A stretch of 60,000 nucleotides of DNA from Hydractinia symbiolongicarpus. Lineage: Eukaryota; Cnidaria; Hydrozoa; Anthoathecata; Hydractiniidae. A program made the translations under genes and the position numbers. Location: assembly GCF_029227915.1 (NCBI RefSeq), contig NC_079883.1, forward strand, positions 15,564,001 through 15,624,000, written 5' to 3'. The notes below the pieces were generated by a model that saw only the letters and a program-made list of their open reading frames with translations, was not told the origin of the DNA and ran no database searches. Positions 8,890 to 21,300 of the stretch are shown here, piece by piece (positions within the stretch are counted from its first letter, which is position 1; the number at the start of each line of letters is the position of its first letter).

Positions 8890-9242
8890 GATTTTTCGAC
8901 AGTTCGTGTTTCTTAAAAATGTCCATCTCAGATGGTGGCAATACCCAGTTATGCCATTCCCTGATTTTACCTTCCATAGCTGGACGGGACTCCGCCATCT
9001 CCTGTTTCTCGAAGATATCCATATCCCCTGGTACTATAGGCCTAGCTGGTTGTTTAGGTGGCCTCCAAGCATACTCTGGTACATCCTCCGATGTTGGTTT
9101 AACTGGAACCCTTTTAGGTGGTCTCCGGGCGTATTGTGGTACATCCAATAAAGAAATCAATTCAGCCTTACGTAGCTTATAATACCCGGTTAAGGCACGC
9201 GTTTTCGCAATATCGCGTAACTATTTCACGGTGTATGTATTC
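8852..9242 (-). pseudogene. SAP/Rho-N-like N-terminal gene with proline-rich repeats
   Basis: The ATG at 9242 gives MNTYTVK, an in-frame TAG, then LRDIAKTRALTGYYKLRKAE, which resembles a SAP or Rho-N DNA-binding helix pair. Two proline-rich repeats follow (VPQYARRPPKR and VPEYAWRPPKQ). The acidic words MDIFEKQEM and MDIFKKHEL follow about 40 residues apart; the second leads directly into the polymerase frame. It may be the N-terminus of the polymerase or a separate small gene joined to it by a deletion. The TAG and the duplicated MDIF word favour the latter. Confidence 0.5.
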
Positions 9243-10512
9243 ATTTCTTTAATGTATAGAATTTTACTTTTTGAGAGGATTTCATTCTGCTCGACTAACA
9301 CAGTTACTCCGCTCTTTACTGCGCATGCGTTGATTTTTAGGGAATTCCCCCTGTGCTAGAATTTTAACTCATTTGCTGTATTGATGACGTCATCACTTAC
9401 TAGGGCCTTACCATGGATAGGCATTGATTAATAGGGATAACCCCTTGAATTCCATGGCTCAACACTGCATGGTCCTGGATATCCAGGACCTGTTGTGACG
9501 TCTATGCGCGACTGTGCTAGAAGGAACATTTTACTATCTCTCTCGGGTTGTTCCAGTTTACTTGTTCCAGTGTTCCGGGTTCTTCCGGTGTTCCGTGTTT
9601 CGTTCTTCAGCGTTTATAAGCAACCGCTTTCATAGGTTTTCACTTGTGGCATTAGTATAAACGTACAAATTTTCTCTTGCAAACATAAAAGTTTGTGCCG
9701 CAAAAAGTGGACGTATTTTCTATACCCATTTTTTAAAATGTTTTGTCATCCGCACCTCATATCTTTTAAAAAATTTAAATGGCACCTCATAGTAGTTATT
9801 TCTGACGCGTCCGCATACTTGAGCACGCTTTCAAGATTGTCTTCTTACGGTTAAGCTGACCAGCAATACGAAATTTTCAAACCCTTTCTCCATTCAAGAG
9901 ATATCTACGCCACAGGGATACAAGGCTTTATCACAACGCCTTTCTCATAATGTTGAAGATGTTAATAACATTAGTACACTGAGACCTTAACCACTCACAA
10001 TAACTGTTTATTTTTCTTAACAAAACAGCCGTGGTAGTATCTCTTCTTTATATAAGCTATGACCTTGGTTTTGTTTCCATAAACAGCGAATAAACAAATA
10101 CAAATTTTGTGAAATTTGTTTATCTGTTGCCTCTAGTGTAGCTAGATCATGTGTTGTTCCCATGGTTTTCGCTTGCTCTGTGTAAATTCGAATCGGGAAA
10201 AGATATGGCAAACTGAGGAGTAAAATGAAAAAGCACAGTCTCAACAACACTGCGTAAGCTAGCTAGAAAAACACAAAGCAATTAATCTACTATGCTCTAT
10301 AATGTGCGAAGATATTAATGCTATATGTGAAAGTTAAATGAATTTGATTGGTTCTGCCTGTGCCAAAAGCATGGTTTTCTCAGGTGAATAAGAAAATCAT
10401 TAAAGGTTAAAAACTTTCACTTTCTTGTTTTTTCTTAAAATTTAGGGGATATAAAATAGCTAAAACATAAATACTTGCATTTCACGAACAAAACTAAACA
10501 GTGCATTAATAT
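9243..10512. other. Polinton right flank and AT-rich spacer
   Basis: No gene is supported. From 9243 to about 9640 the GC content stays high; there is a perfect 20-bp palindrome (9471-9490) and a cluster of GTTCC words (about 9545-9600), as might occur in a transposon terminus. Beyond that the DNA is AT-rich. A 77-codon minus-strand frame (10017-10250) starts with a secretion-like hydrophobic stretch but has no ATG. Confidence 0.4.
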
Positions 10513-10515
10513 TAA

Positions 10516-12209
10516 GGGATCGTCTCCGAGATCGTTTCAAAAAAAATTGTTTCATATCGTTTCGTTTTTTTAATTAGCATAGCATGTGATACGAATTTGA
10601 AACGATTTTAAAGTAATGTTTAATTTTTTTAAATCGTTTCAAATCGCATGGAAATCGTTTCACTATTTTGTAAATCGTTTTATTAAAAACTAAAATCGTT
10701 TCAAAATCGTTTCAAGATTGTTTTATTATATTTACTTGAAATCGTTTGAGTATATTTATGTTAGATCATTTCAAAATCGTTTCAAGGTGTTTGTTTTACA
10801 TTCTTTTTCTCTCAATAAAACCTATGTGCTGTAGGTAAATTCCTACATCGTAAAAAATCGCATTTATACATATAGATTTGCTTACTTTTTTTAATTCATC
10901 TATTTCATTACTAAAGTTTTTTCATTACGTAGCTCTTTTTTATTTCCTAAACTTATTCAAAACGCACTACAATGTCATCTAGAATGTTTCTTTTTATTAA
11001 GTCTAAGTTTTCTTGACATAAAAATGAACAAAATAATTATCACGGCTTGTCTGTAATGACGACGTATGGAATAATATTTCTAACGTTTATAGAATTTTGT
11101 TATCTATTTATATTTCAGCAATCACAGTGTGCATGATAAAATGAATTGCAGCAATAAGGAGAAGATGTTTTATCTGTGTCTTGTATTTTTTAATTTTTTT
11201 TACATTCTTGTGGCCACCTGTTGTTTAAAAGTAGCAACTATAAAAAAGAAAAGAATATCATTCAAACTTAATTTTAATTTTTTTTACTGATCTTAACAGC
11301 ATTTATCAATTTAGTCCTGGGCACTAGATTTTGAAATACATGCCAATAACACCTAAAAATGGTACCTGTCATACTGCTCCATTACCAGAAGCAAATCATT
11401 TCAATATGCTCAATGTGATTGCAAAGATATAAATAGATTAGAATAACATTCAACACAAAAGAAGAATTGATCTCCAGAATCGTGTTTTAGAGAGAGTAAA
11501 AAAAATCGTTATTGAGAGAAAAAAATAAAGCACCTAAGTGAAGTAAGGTCATAAGTATTGAGTTCTTTTTGAATAAATTTTAAATATGTCTTATGTCATT
11601 TGTTAAAGGAATGCAGCGAATATCTATATGTTCCGTTTAGTAGCGATTTTTTGATTTTATAATTTAAGCTTTAGCTATATATTTATAATCGTCTTTCGGA
11701 GAAATAAGTTAAAAAATAACTAAAACAATATAAGTTAAAGAGAAAAAAAGGGACGTTTTCTCTTCATTTTAGAATGATATACGGCAACTTTAGACTTCGC
11801 AGCGACGTTTTTTCGTCACATTAGATCACAATACGGCAACTTTAAAGCTTTTTATACAGCAACTTCTTAACGAAAAGACAAGTTTATATTTCACAAGTGT
11901 AATTGGTTTTTAATTAGTTAATTCATTTCAAAATTTGTTTCAATAACGTCATCCACCTTTAGCATCGTATCACATTTGATAATTTGACAATCGTATCAAA
12001 TTGTTTCAAACCTTTTTTTAAAAATCGTTTTAAAATAGTTTCATTTTTCATAGTAAACTATATAATCGTTTAGTAAAAAAAATATGAAACGTTTAATTCG
12101 TTTCATGATACGATTATAGAACGATGTAAAAAAAATAATGAACTGATTCCATACGATGAAAATCGTTTTCAATTCGTATCAAAAATGAAATGATCTCAGA
12201 GATGATCCC
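10516..12209. mobile_element. Non-autonomous Harbinger-like DNA transposon (1.7 kb)
   Basis: The left end GGGATCGTCTCCGAGATCG and the right end are inverted copies (consensus GGGATCRTCTCYGAGATC, continuing into RTTTCA). The element is flanked by TAA on both sides (10513-10515 and 12210-12212). A three-base TAA/TWA duplication with GGG-starting termini is typical of PIF/Harbinger elements. Inside each end lies a dense array of degenerate AAATCGTTTCA words (about 10540-10800 in one arrangement, 11930-12180 in the other). The centre has no coding frame. Superfamily assignment is an inference from the ends. Confidence 0.72.
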
Positions 12210-12212
12210 TAA

Positions 12213-13440
12213 GAACAAGATATAAAGTGAGAATGCTATAAGTATGTTACTACAACATGTGTGGAAGCATTAATTGCTGCGGAAAATAGTGAATTTGCTA
12301 AAAAGTTCTGTTAGTTTAAATTTTACTTTTTAGTAAAACGTGATGTGACTTACAAATCTGCCAGTGTTCTTATAAGCGTGGAAATTGCTATGGCAATTAT
12401 TTGCCAATGCTTAAAATGCTAAATTGCAATGGCTGGAAAAAGTTTTACCATTCGTTTGGTTTATTGTTTTCACAAATTTATTAAGTCTCTCAATCGAATT
12501 TTGTATTTCATAGTGAATCGGTCCAGTAATGCTACCCAATTATATTTTTGAGGGTGGCCTAAAAATCTGCAAATCCACATATAAAAAATATGCTGTTTTT
12601 ATATGCGCGCACATTATGAAACTTAGTGATTACCTTTCATTTGGTTACCACTACTGTAACTTTAAAATGACCCAGGTAGAAGATGTCAAGTAGTTTTGGT
12701 TTGAAAGTTGGCTAACTTACTTTTAAGAAAGATTTCTCCATATACTGTACTTTTGATACTTTTTCCCAACACATGTATAAGCCCACCCACAGATAGATAA
12801 GTCCACCTGTGTATAAGCTCACAAGTTTCTATGATTTGACATGAAAGAGCACAGGACTTATCTCTGAAGATATCTTGGTTAGGTAACAAAACTTATATAT
12901 ATTTATTCCAGATATTGATACAAACTTTCATTAGAGTTCTGGTTATGCGAAAAATATGTCAATATGTCAAAATATGTCGAGTTTTGTGAAATGGAAGTCT
13001 TAGAGAAATTGTTGTTTGTTTTTCTATTTTTAATCTTAATTCACAATATAATATACCATGAAATACCGGCCAAAAATTTTTTTTTATATGTGGTTGAATT
13101 GTTTATATGCTCTTTAAAACTAAATAATAATTGTTTTACCTAATTAATACCTAACTAATTAATTTAGAAAGAAGAAATCAATAAACATGCTAAGGTAAGT
13201 TGAATTTTTTTATACTTTATATATTTATATATCTATATAATAATACGCCAGTTCTGTCTGTGACTTTTGCAAAGTGGATAAATTTCTTTGATAAAGTCTA
13301 TAAAACATCGCCTATAAATTTGGTCTGTAAATTACCAAACTTTAACGTTAAAATAGTATTGCCATCAAAGGAAAGTATATTAAGATTAGAGAAGCCATTG
13401 CATTGCACTTTTAAATTTAAGGCTAAATAACTTGGAAACG
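12213..13440. other. AT-rich noncoding DNA
   Basis: No exon-like, RNA-like or repeat structure stands out. The two short open frames here have no coding character. Confidence 0.4.
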
Positions 13441-14085
13441 GATGGAAATAACTGACGTCATCTCCTGCGTGGGTAACTAGGGACTACCTGGGACCAATTT
13501 GGGTAAGTTTCCCAAACCTGGGTCCCCGAATCCGTTTCGGAATGGACAGGTTGATGACGTCATCAAAAAACCTTTAAACCTTGATATCTCTGCAACCGTT
13601 TGTCAAAAGTACATAATCCTATACATTTTCTTCATCAACGTTTCAAGATCTATACGATAAAGGCAACAGGTATACAAATTTCTAAAAAAAAATTTGGGGG
13701 TTTTGACGGGCCATTGCTGACGTCAGCAAAATTTTTAAACCCTTATATTTCATTACTCGCCTCATCAACACCACACGATCATATACATTTTCTTGATCAG
13801 CAGTGTAAGCCCTACACAATGGAGGAAACAAGAAAACAAGGTACTATTTTTTTTTTGTAGATGGGTTGCTGACGTTATCAAAATTCATATGACGCTTATT
13901 TTTCAATTTCATCCTGCCTCAGTGGATTTTTCCACGGGCTTTATCGACTAGTATATATATATACTAGTCGGCATCCCATGGATTAAATCCGCGGGTTAGC
14001 TTGTCCTTTATTAACCAGCATTTCGTGTGTCTTGCTACTGTGATTACCATTTTGCGTGACAGACAGACAGACAGGTATTAAATGG
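13440..14085. repeat. Compound repeat with TGACGTCA boxes, a 26-bp palindrome and GACA repeats
   Basis: The octamer TGACGTCA or close variants recurs at about 13453, 13553, 13719 and 13870. The word TATACATTTTCTTSATCA occurs at about 13621 and 13783, suggesting a diverged internal duplication. A perfect 26-bp palindrome lies at 13945-13970, then a segment ending in TACCATTTTGCGTGACAGAC and further GACA units. That last segment is shared with 57180-57325, so it marks a dispersed repeat family. Confidence 0.55.
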
Positions 14086-15220
14086 AGATATATCAATTTG
14101 CAGTAAACATTGCAATGGTAAAACTGATTGTTTAACCGCATGCAAAGTTTTCTCCAATGAAATAGTTATGTTGTGCTGTAGAATGATCAACTTAAGAATA
14201 TTGGACTGTTTCTTCTCATATAATTTTCCTAAATTTTCTTTTTGTTTACATTTAAAGTTACCATAAATTTGAGATTGGAATGAATAACAATTGCTAATAA
14301 CATTTATAGGTTTCAGGCTTCACCATGAAATAAAACGATGCTGTGCAGTCATTTGCACATAAAAATAACTTTTATATTGATTTTTTTTTAAATTATTTTT
14401 TTAAACACAAGTAAATTGTTTTACGTTTCAAAATACGTAAATAAAAAAGAAGTTTTGTTCACTACTTGCTGTGAAGCATTGATAAATAAATATCGGCATG
14501 AAAGCTCTGGTCTTTTTATGAAGTAAATTTAAGAACAAAAGCCATGCGCACCCAACTTCTGTTTGAATTCCATTAAAAAATAAATTCAACGTTTTGCATA
14601 TATAACTTTTAAGATTTTATTTTACTACCTGAGTAAAAGATTTTATTTCATTTGAAGACGATACATTTTTAGTTTATATAAAGTTTAATAAAATCTTTTC
14701 TAGTTTTTTTTCTTCGATTTATTCTTAGACATTAACATATACCTACTTCCTATATATACTTCACTACTTCATGAGCCTATCTGGAAGTAGGTTTGTGGTA
14801 TTCTATAATAACACAGTCCTAAAGATTCGTTAAAAAATCAATATGGTAGATGAGACACATGTGTTGGAAAATGTTTTTAATTAATGGATAGACCCAGATT
14901 TCTTTTATTTGTTAACAATTAATTAAATTAGTTTTTAAACTGCTAGTTAGAAACACTTATCTGAAATATTATATACTTGATTTATTGAACTCATTTGTAG
15001 TTTTTATGGCATTACAATCATTGCATGCCTGAGGTATTTTATGGATGTGTTTGGTGTACAAATTATGGCACCCAAAACAAAATATGGCATACGTTGATGT
15101 GTGACACCATTTGTGGTGAGGCCTGAGGTTGTGCAATTACCAAACACTTTGATTATTTTCACTTCTAACTCACACAGGTGTAATAATTCATGAAAAATGA
15201 TCCTGTTAAAAAAAGTTAAA
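14086..15220. other. AT-rich DNA upstream of TSEN54
   Basis: No gene or repeat can be supported. The promoter and first exon of TSEN54 probably lie in or near the right end of this stretch, but no TATA box or other element stands out. Confidence 0.35.
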
Positions 15221-15303
15221 ATGGCGAAGCATGGTGTGGACATTTTATTTTATTTTACTTATTTTATTTTTGCCATTATAAATTGGTTTTATGTTATTCT
15301 TAG

Positions 15304-18300
15304 TGCAGAGGAGTTAATGCATCATGGATCTAAAGAAACAAAACTACAAGAGAATGGAGGAATAAAATATTATGGTCCCGAAGAAAGTGATGAGCAGAAG
15401 TCATCCGTTAAAAAAGCGCTTGATCAATACCATCAGATTCTTCATGAAGAAAGAATTTGCAGAAAGTAACTCTATTGTCTTTTAATGTCAGTGTTATGCT
15501 ATTCTTATCAATGATTTACTTTTGATTTGTATACATTTATGTACAACTGAAATGAAATATTTCCTTTTTACCTCATTTAGCCAGAAAAGCTATCCAATTT
15601 TATTTGTCTATAAGAGCATTTATGAAAATTTTTTAGGCAAAGCAACAAGATTTTTGTGACAAAATTTATCAGTGGTGCTCTTTTCTTAATTTTTGTGCGT
15701 ATCTTTTACCAAAAACCTTATCCACAAACATGGTATTAGAGAAAGGTGTGCATTATTAACTTCTTGAAAAGAAAGATAGCAATACTCCAACAAAAATAGG
15801 CGTAAAATTCAATAACATTGTCTTAACAATCTTTTTTGGGGATCACTGCAATTGAGAACAATGGATTTTTTAAAAAATTATTAGAGTGTATAAAAATCAT
15901 TTTTATCATATTGAAGAAGGACTACTTTGCGCATCATTAACATACTACCTGGTAGCGAGTGTGATTTATTCTGCGGCCCCCCAGAACTGGAAGCCGCAGA
16001 CGAACCTGCTACACTACGGATAGTGTTTATACATATAGGTGATTATTTATCATGACACATCTGTTTGTAGTATTTCTTCTTCAATATGATTTACACCAAC
16101 TATCCTTATCCGTCATGATCAGAGATCTGATCAGGATGAAACATTCTCTGTGTATCTTGGTATATGTCAAACAGCTGTCTTTTTCTGCATTTGCCAGCTC
16201 ATCTTTTTGGGAAGCCTTGTTTGTTCTGTTGTTTTTTAAGCTTAACTCCCATGGAAAAAAAAGTTTACCTAAATCAACTCACAGTGTTGTTCAAGAAAAA
16301 AAATTTACCCAAAACAGGGAGTTTTCAATAAAAACAAGCACATCACAGGTTTTTAAGAAGTACAGTTGTATCACATTATTTAGAGAGGTTTTTATTGCAT
16401 ATATATTCCGATACGTTATATACCGAAAGTCAGCGCAATCCAGACCTTCTGCTATTTCCTAAAAAAACTATAGGTCAAAAGCTTTTGTGCATCGGAAGTT
16501 ACATTTTCATGTAGCCAAAAAACACAGATTTTATAAAAACGTTAAAGTAATGAGTGTAATGTCATTATGCAGCCAATCAGAAATTAGTTTCTTAGCACCA
16601 ATCAAATGGTTTGTTTTGTGGTTAGTGAGCAATTAAGAAACAGACCAACATTGGTTTAGTCGAGTATAAGGACGCATTTTATAAAACAAAAGTTATAAAA
16701 GTTATAAATTCGAACAAATATTGAGTCGATTTAGATAGTCTGTTCTTGTCATACTTGTTAAGATCTCACAAAGCATGTTCAAATAATGGTAAATTGATGC
16801 AAACGTAGTGTGGCTTGATATTGGTCATGAGAAAATTTTGATGCGAAAAATGTTTAAAAAAAAATCATTCTGCTGCAAAATGTTTGCAACCAATTTAGCC
16901 GCAAAAGTGTAGTTTGCAACATGTTCATTGTTATGGGTCACAAGCAACATGGTGATTGTGACCCTGTAGCTTAAATTCTTAGAATGCACAGAAAATTTTG
17001 TTAGTACATTATTCTAATTTATTTAGGTCTAACTTGTCTGTTGCTCATTGGGAACAATCAAACTGTCTTGCTGTTGTTACAGTAAGAAAGGTACGAATTT
17101 TGATACAAACTTTTAGTAATATATAATATAGTTTATAGTCATCTTGTAGAATCTTATTGACCTTAGGGAAGCAGTTTTCACAAATTTGGGCATGAAACTA
17201 AAGAAGGCTTGTTTTTACATCCTGAAGAAGCGCTGTTCCTGTTGGACCAGGTTTGTTTAAAAAACATTTATTAGTAAATAATGTTGTAAACAGAATTTAA
17301 ACAATTCTTATTAGAATATAGCACATGTTTTTAGGCTCATTTTCTAATGTCGATAATGTACGGTTTGAATTTACTACTTAATTAAAATTATCTGAAAAAC
17401 ATACATAAATGCAGAGTGATTATAAACCAATCGTACATTTTTATTCTCTTTCTGCTTTTTCATAGGGCTTATTACAGTTAGAGCATGATAATTTCCCACT
17501 GTCTCTGGAAGAGGTTAGTAATGATACACAAACATATAAATGAAATTCTTGCTAGCATTTCTCCTTATTTGAGTTTCAGTATTTCTTTTTTTTTCCACAA
17601 TAATGAAAGAAATTGTACTTGTGCGTTTTTTGAATCAATAAATAACACTTTGTTTAGGCATACATTTTGTTAATTCCAATCCTGTCATCTTTTGAACATT
17701 ACCAGGTAAGCCAACATGTATGTTGTAATTGTTCTACACAAGAATATAAATAACCTCAAAAGTAAGAATTTTACCTAAATCATAGAAAATTGTTTTAAAA
17801 TGCCTTACCGTATTTCTTTTTATATGTAGCTTTTCGATAAACACTCAGTTAGAGACAGGTTACTTGATAATAGTCATAAATACATCAGCGACTCCTAATC
17901 TTATATATTAATTCCCTTGCGTGAGTAAAACTGTGAGTCCACGACACGGAAATCACGGGTCACTTTCTTATGACGTGGCTGTACGCTAAAATTTAACTAA
18001 AAAGATTAGGGATGTACTTCATAGAAATCGCACATAAGGTGTAAATATATAACCCGCTGCTAATAACGATATAAATATATATACCCTTATGCCAAAAAAC
18101 TCTATGTTAGCATATATATATAGGTATCGCTACATATGAAACGGTATTAGATATTCACAAAGCATACGGACTGTTAAATGAAGTTCCTAGCATAAAACGG
18201 AAATTGTGTTTACGAAAAAGATGGCTGTTCTTTTTGAGTATTCTCTACTCTTTCATTCAAAATAAATCTTTAAAAAAACATTTGAAGAAGAGCATGGTTT

Positions 18301-21300
18301 TATAAATTAATCATAGCAAGGTTCTGTAAGGTTTTTTCATGTTTTTTTTTTCAGTTTTGATTATATTATTGTTGCCAGACATGTTTTATAGCTAGCATCA
18401 TAAAAAGCCAACCACCACCAACAACTAGCTCGCTAGCTAGGAATATATATATATATATGTAGCCATGTTCTTTATACCTAGCTAAGTCTCCAGTTTATAT
18501 TTAAGTGACTAGCTATTAGCTGCTGTAGCTTGCTAATGCTAGCTTTAAACTAAAGATTCTAAAGTATATATATTCCCACAAAACCCATCAAACGTTATTA
18601 ACCCTGAAGATTTTAAACATTTTCCTGGGTTTTTTTGGTTTGCGAAGTTCTTTTCCTCCAAATATTCTGAAAATAAAGTTCAAAAATTATTTATTTTTAA
18701 AATGTAAATTTAATTTGTTTCAAATTGTGGTTTTGACATTTTCATGTAAGAATTTGTGGGCAAAAACCTTAATCAGCATGCTAAAAGAACTGACTTTTCT
18801 TAATTTAGAATTACTAAACACAACCATTTTCTTACATTTAGTGTAAACTTTTGTGCGTATGGCTTATATTTAATACACCAAAAGAGCTACTTTGTTGATT
18901 TCAATTTTATACTCTTTTTTCTTCTTTTTGACATTTTGAATAAACTTATTGTTGTAGAAGGCATATAATATACATGCATATAAAAAAATGGAATTTTGCA
19001 AATTACTGTTTTACCACTCAATTTTTACATTTTATAAGTTATTTGGAACAGAATGGTATGAAATAGACCAAAATACCTGATCTTAGTTGTTTTTAATTTA
19101 CAGGCTGTGTCTGTGAAACTTTAAGGGGAACATTTGGTGGAAGACAATGGCATGACATATACTGATAGGACTGATTTTTGTTGTGTTAGATGTTATATCT
19201 GAACCTTTTTGACATTTTATGTTAATTTTGCGAGGAAGGACCATATATATATACACAGAAGAAGAATTCAATTTTACACCTTGCAAGCTTTGTTTTTCTA
19301 TATTTTGTATAAATTCTTACTGCGGAGGACTCCGTGCAATATATCGAAATGACTAATCCTTCTCGATTTAAATTTGATGTGTTCTAAATCGTATATAGTT
19401 TTAGAAATTTTTTGTAAGATTTAATGGGTAAGGGCTAGATGCAATATGTCAAAAAAACTTTTTTTGTTGAATCAGAAGCACTCCCTACAACCATTCTTTT
19501 TTTTACAGTTTGTGAAGCTTTTGTGAGGAAAGAGTGTATGCAATATTATCGAAATAACTGATTTTTGTTGCAAACTGTCTTTCTTAGGCATTTTGGATTA
19601 AAATATTGTTTTAGAGGGCATATAAGTTTATATAACTGGATAAGTTTAGGCGTCCAGCCTAGCTGCGCTGTCTCTATCTATCTCTCTATCTATCTCCTCA
19701 GGCGATATTCAGGTTGGCGTCGAAGCGAGCGGACGTGTTTTTGTTTGTGTACGTGTTTTTATACTTGATATCCATTTTTGCTATCAAGCGACCATGCTTT
19801 ATTACACCAGCTGGAATGAGTAAAACTTTGCTTGTGGATGATTATGGTGATATGAAAGAAAATCATATATCCTCATGTTTATGGTGTTAAATAAAGGCAG
19901 AGCATACATTCGTAAGGTATCAAACATAACATTAATAAATTTTCTTTTGCTTGCATGCGGAGATATAGAATCATGCCCTGGTCCTACGTCATTGACCCGA
20001 AATGAATTCACAAACTATCTGAAAACAAGAGGCTTGAAAATCGTTCACCAAAATATGAGAGGTTTATTTTACAACTTTAACGAGTTATATGAATTGATAA
20101 TTTCGACTAAACTTGACATCATAACACTGTCCGAAACACATCTTAGTGTGGATGAGGCAAATATTTACGAGATCCCAGGTTACATATTTCTTCGAAGGGA
20201 CAGAGTTGTAGGCAAAGTTGGTGGAGTGGCAAATATATATTCGCGATACTTTAAATTGGAAACGGCGAAGTGATCTGAAAAAGCAGGAATTGGAAAGTAT
20301 TTGGATTGAAGTTTTATAAAAATTCGCGCAGTGAACTTGTAAGTACTTTTTACAATCCACCAATGGGATCTAAATATCTATTACCGTCGTTTAATATAAT
20401 CTTTAACGAAGTGTTATTAAAATCATCATCAGAAAATAAAAAGACAATCATCCTTGGAGACCTGAACGTTACTTATCTTTGCACAAACACTGGAAAAGAA
20501 CTTAAATCTTTATTGACTACTTATGGATTCACTCAATTAGTTAAAAAGGACTCTACATCTACGTTAATCGACATTATAGCGACAAATGTACCGTCAACTA
20601 TAGTTAGTATCGATGTCGTTGCTACGTCTTTGAGTGATCATGAAATGGTTGTCTGTACGAGGAAGGTTAATCACCAGAAGTTTTTTCCGAAAGTTGTTAC
20701 TTGTAGAAATTACAATAACTATTGTTCTAAAGCTATGTGTAATGACATTGATAACATTGACTGGAGTCTAGTTTACAACAGCAGTGATTTAAACTCTGCA
20801 TTATTTTTCTTCAACAACTTGGTGAAGGAGATTTTTGACAAACACGCTCCACAGTTTTACTAAAAAATTGAGAGGAAAACCTTGTCCTTGGATCACTCAC
20901 GAAAATAAAAAAGTTATGAATCGTAGAAACCAGGTTCTCCGAAAAGCTAGAAAGCACAACAATGCCGAGGATTGGAAATTGTATAAAACTCTACGGAACA
21001 AATGCAATAACAACATTGAACGTAGCCGAGAAGAATATAATAAGAACCTAATATTGAATCCAAGCAAAATTTGGAACATCATAAAAAATTTGTTTCCAAC
21101 GAAGAGTCAAATTTCGCTACAACCACGTGCAACAAGGCAGAAAATATTGCAAAGGCAAATCTTTATTAAATTACCATGTCTGGAAGACTCCGCATTACAT
21201 CGCTCAACGAACTGTTAAAACGTTCAGAATGGAATATGTATCTAAGCTTTATATTGAAAAAGAGATAAAATCATTTAAACCAAAAAAGCCACTGGATTAG

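Larger units (their letters stand above)
1..9640. mobile_element. Degenerate Polinton/Maverick element, right-hand part
   Basis: The block encodes the diagnostic Polinton set: family B DNA polymerase, DD35E integrase, capsid-like and FtsK/HerA-like ATPase remnants, plus small zinc and membrane proteins. Polymerase and most small genes lie on the minus strand; capsid and integrase lie on the plus strand. GC content is visibly higher than in the AT-rich DNA that follows. The left end lies outside the window because a gene is cut at base 1. The right end is not resolved: coding stops at 9242 and the GC-rich DNA fades near 9640. Terminal inverted repeats and target duplication cannot be shown with one end. 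Nearly every gene is broken, so this copy is inactive. Confidence 0.9.

Noticed and set aside
10017-10250. Minus-strand frame with a signal-peptide-like start
   Set aside because: It begins with GTG, has no ATG in frame before a stop, and no flanking exon was found.
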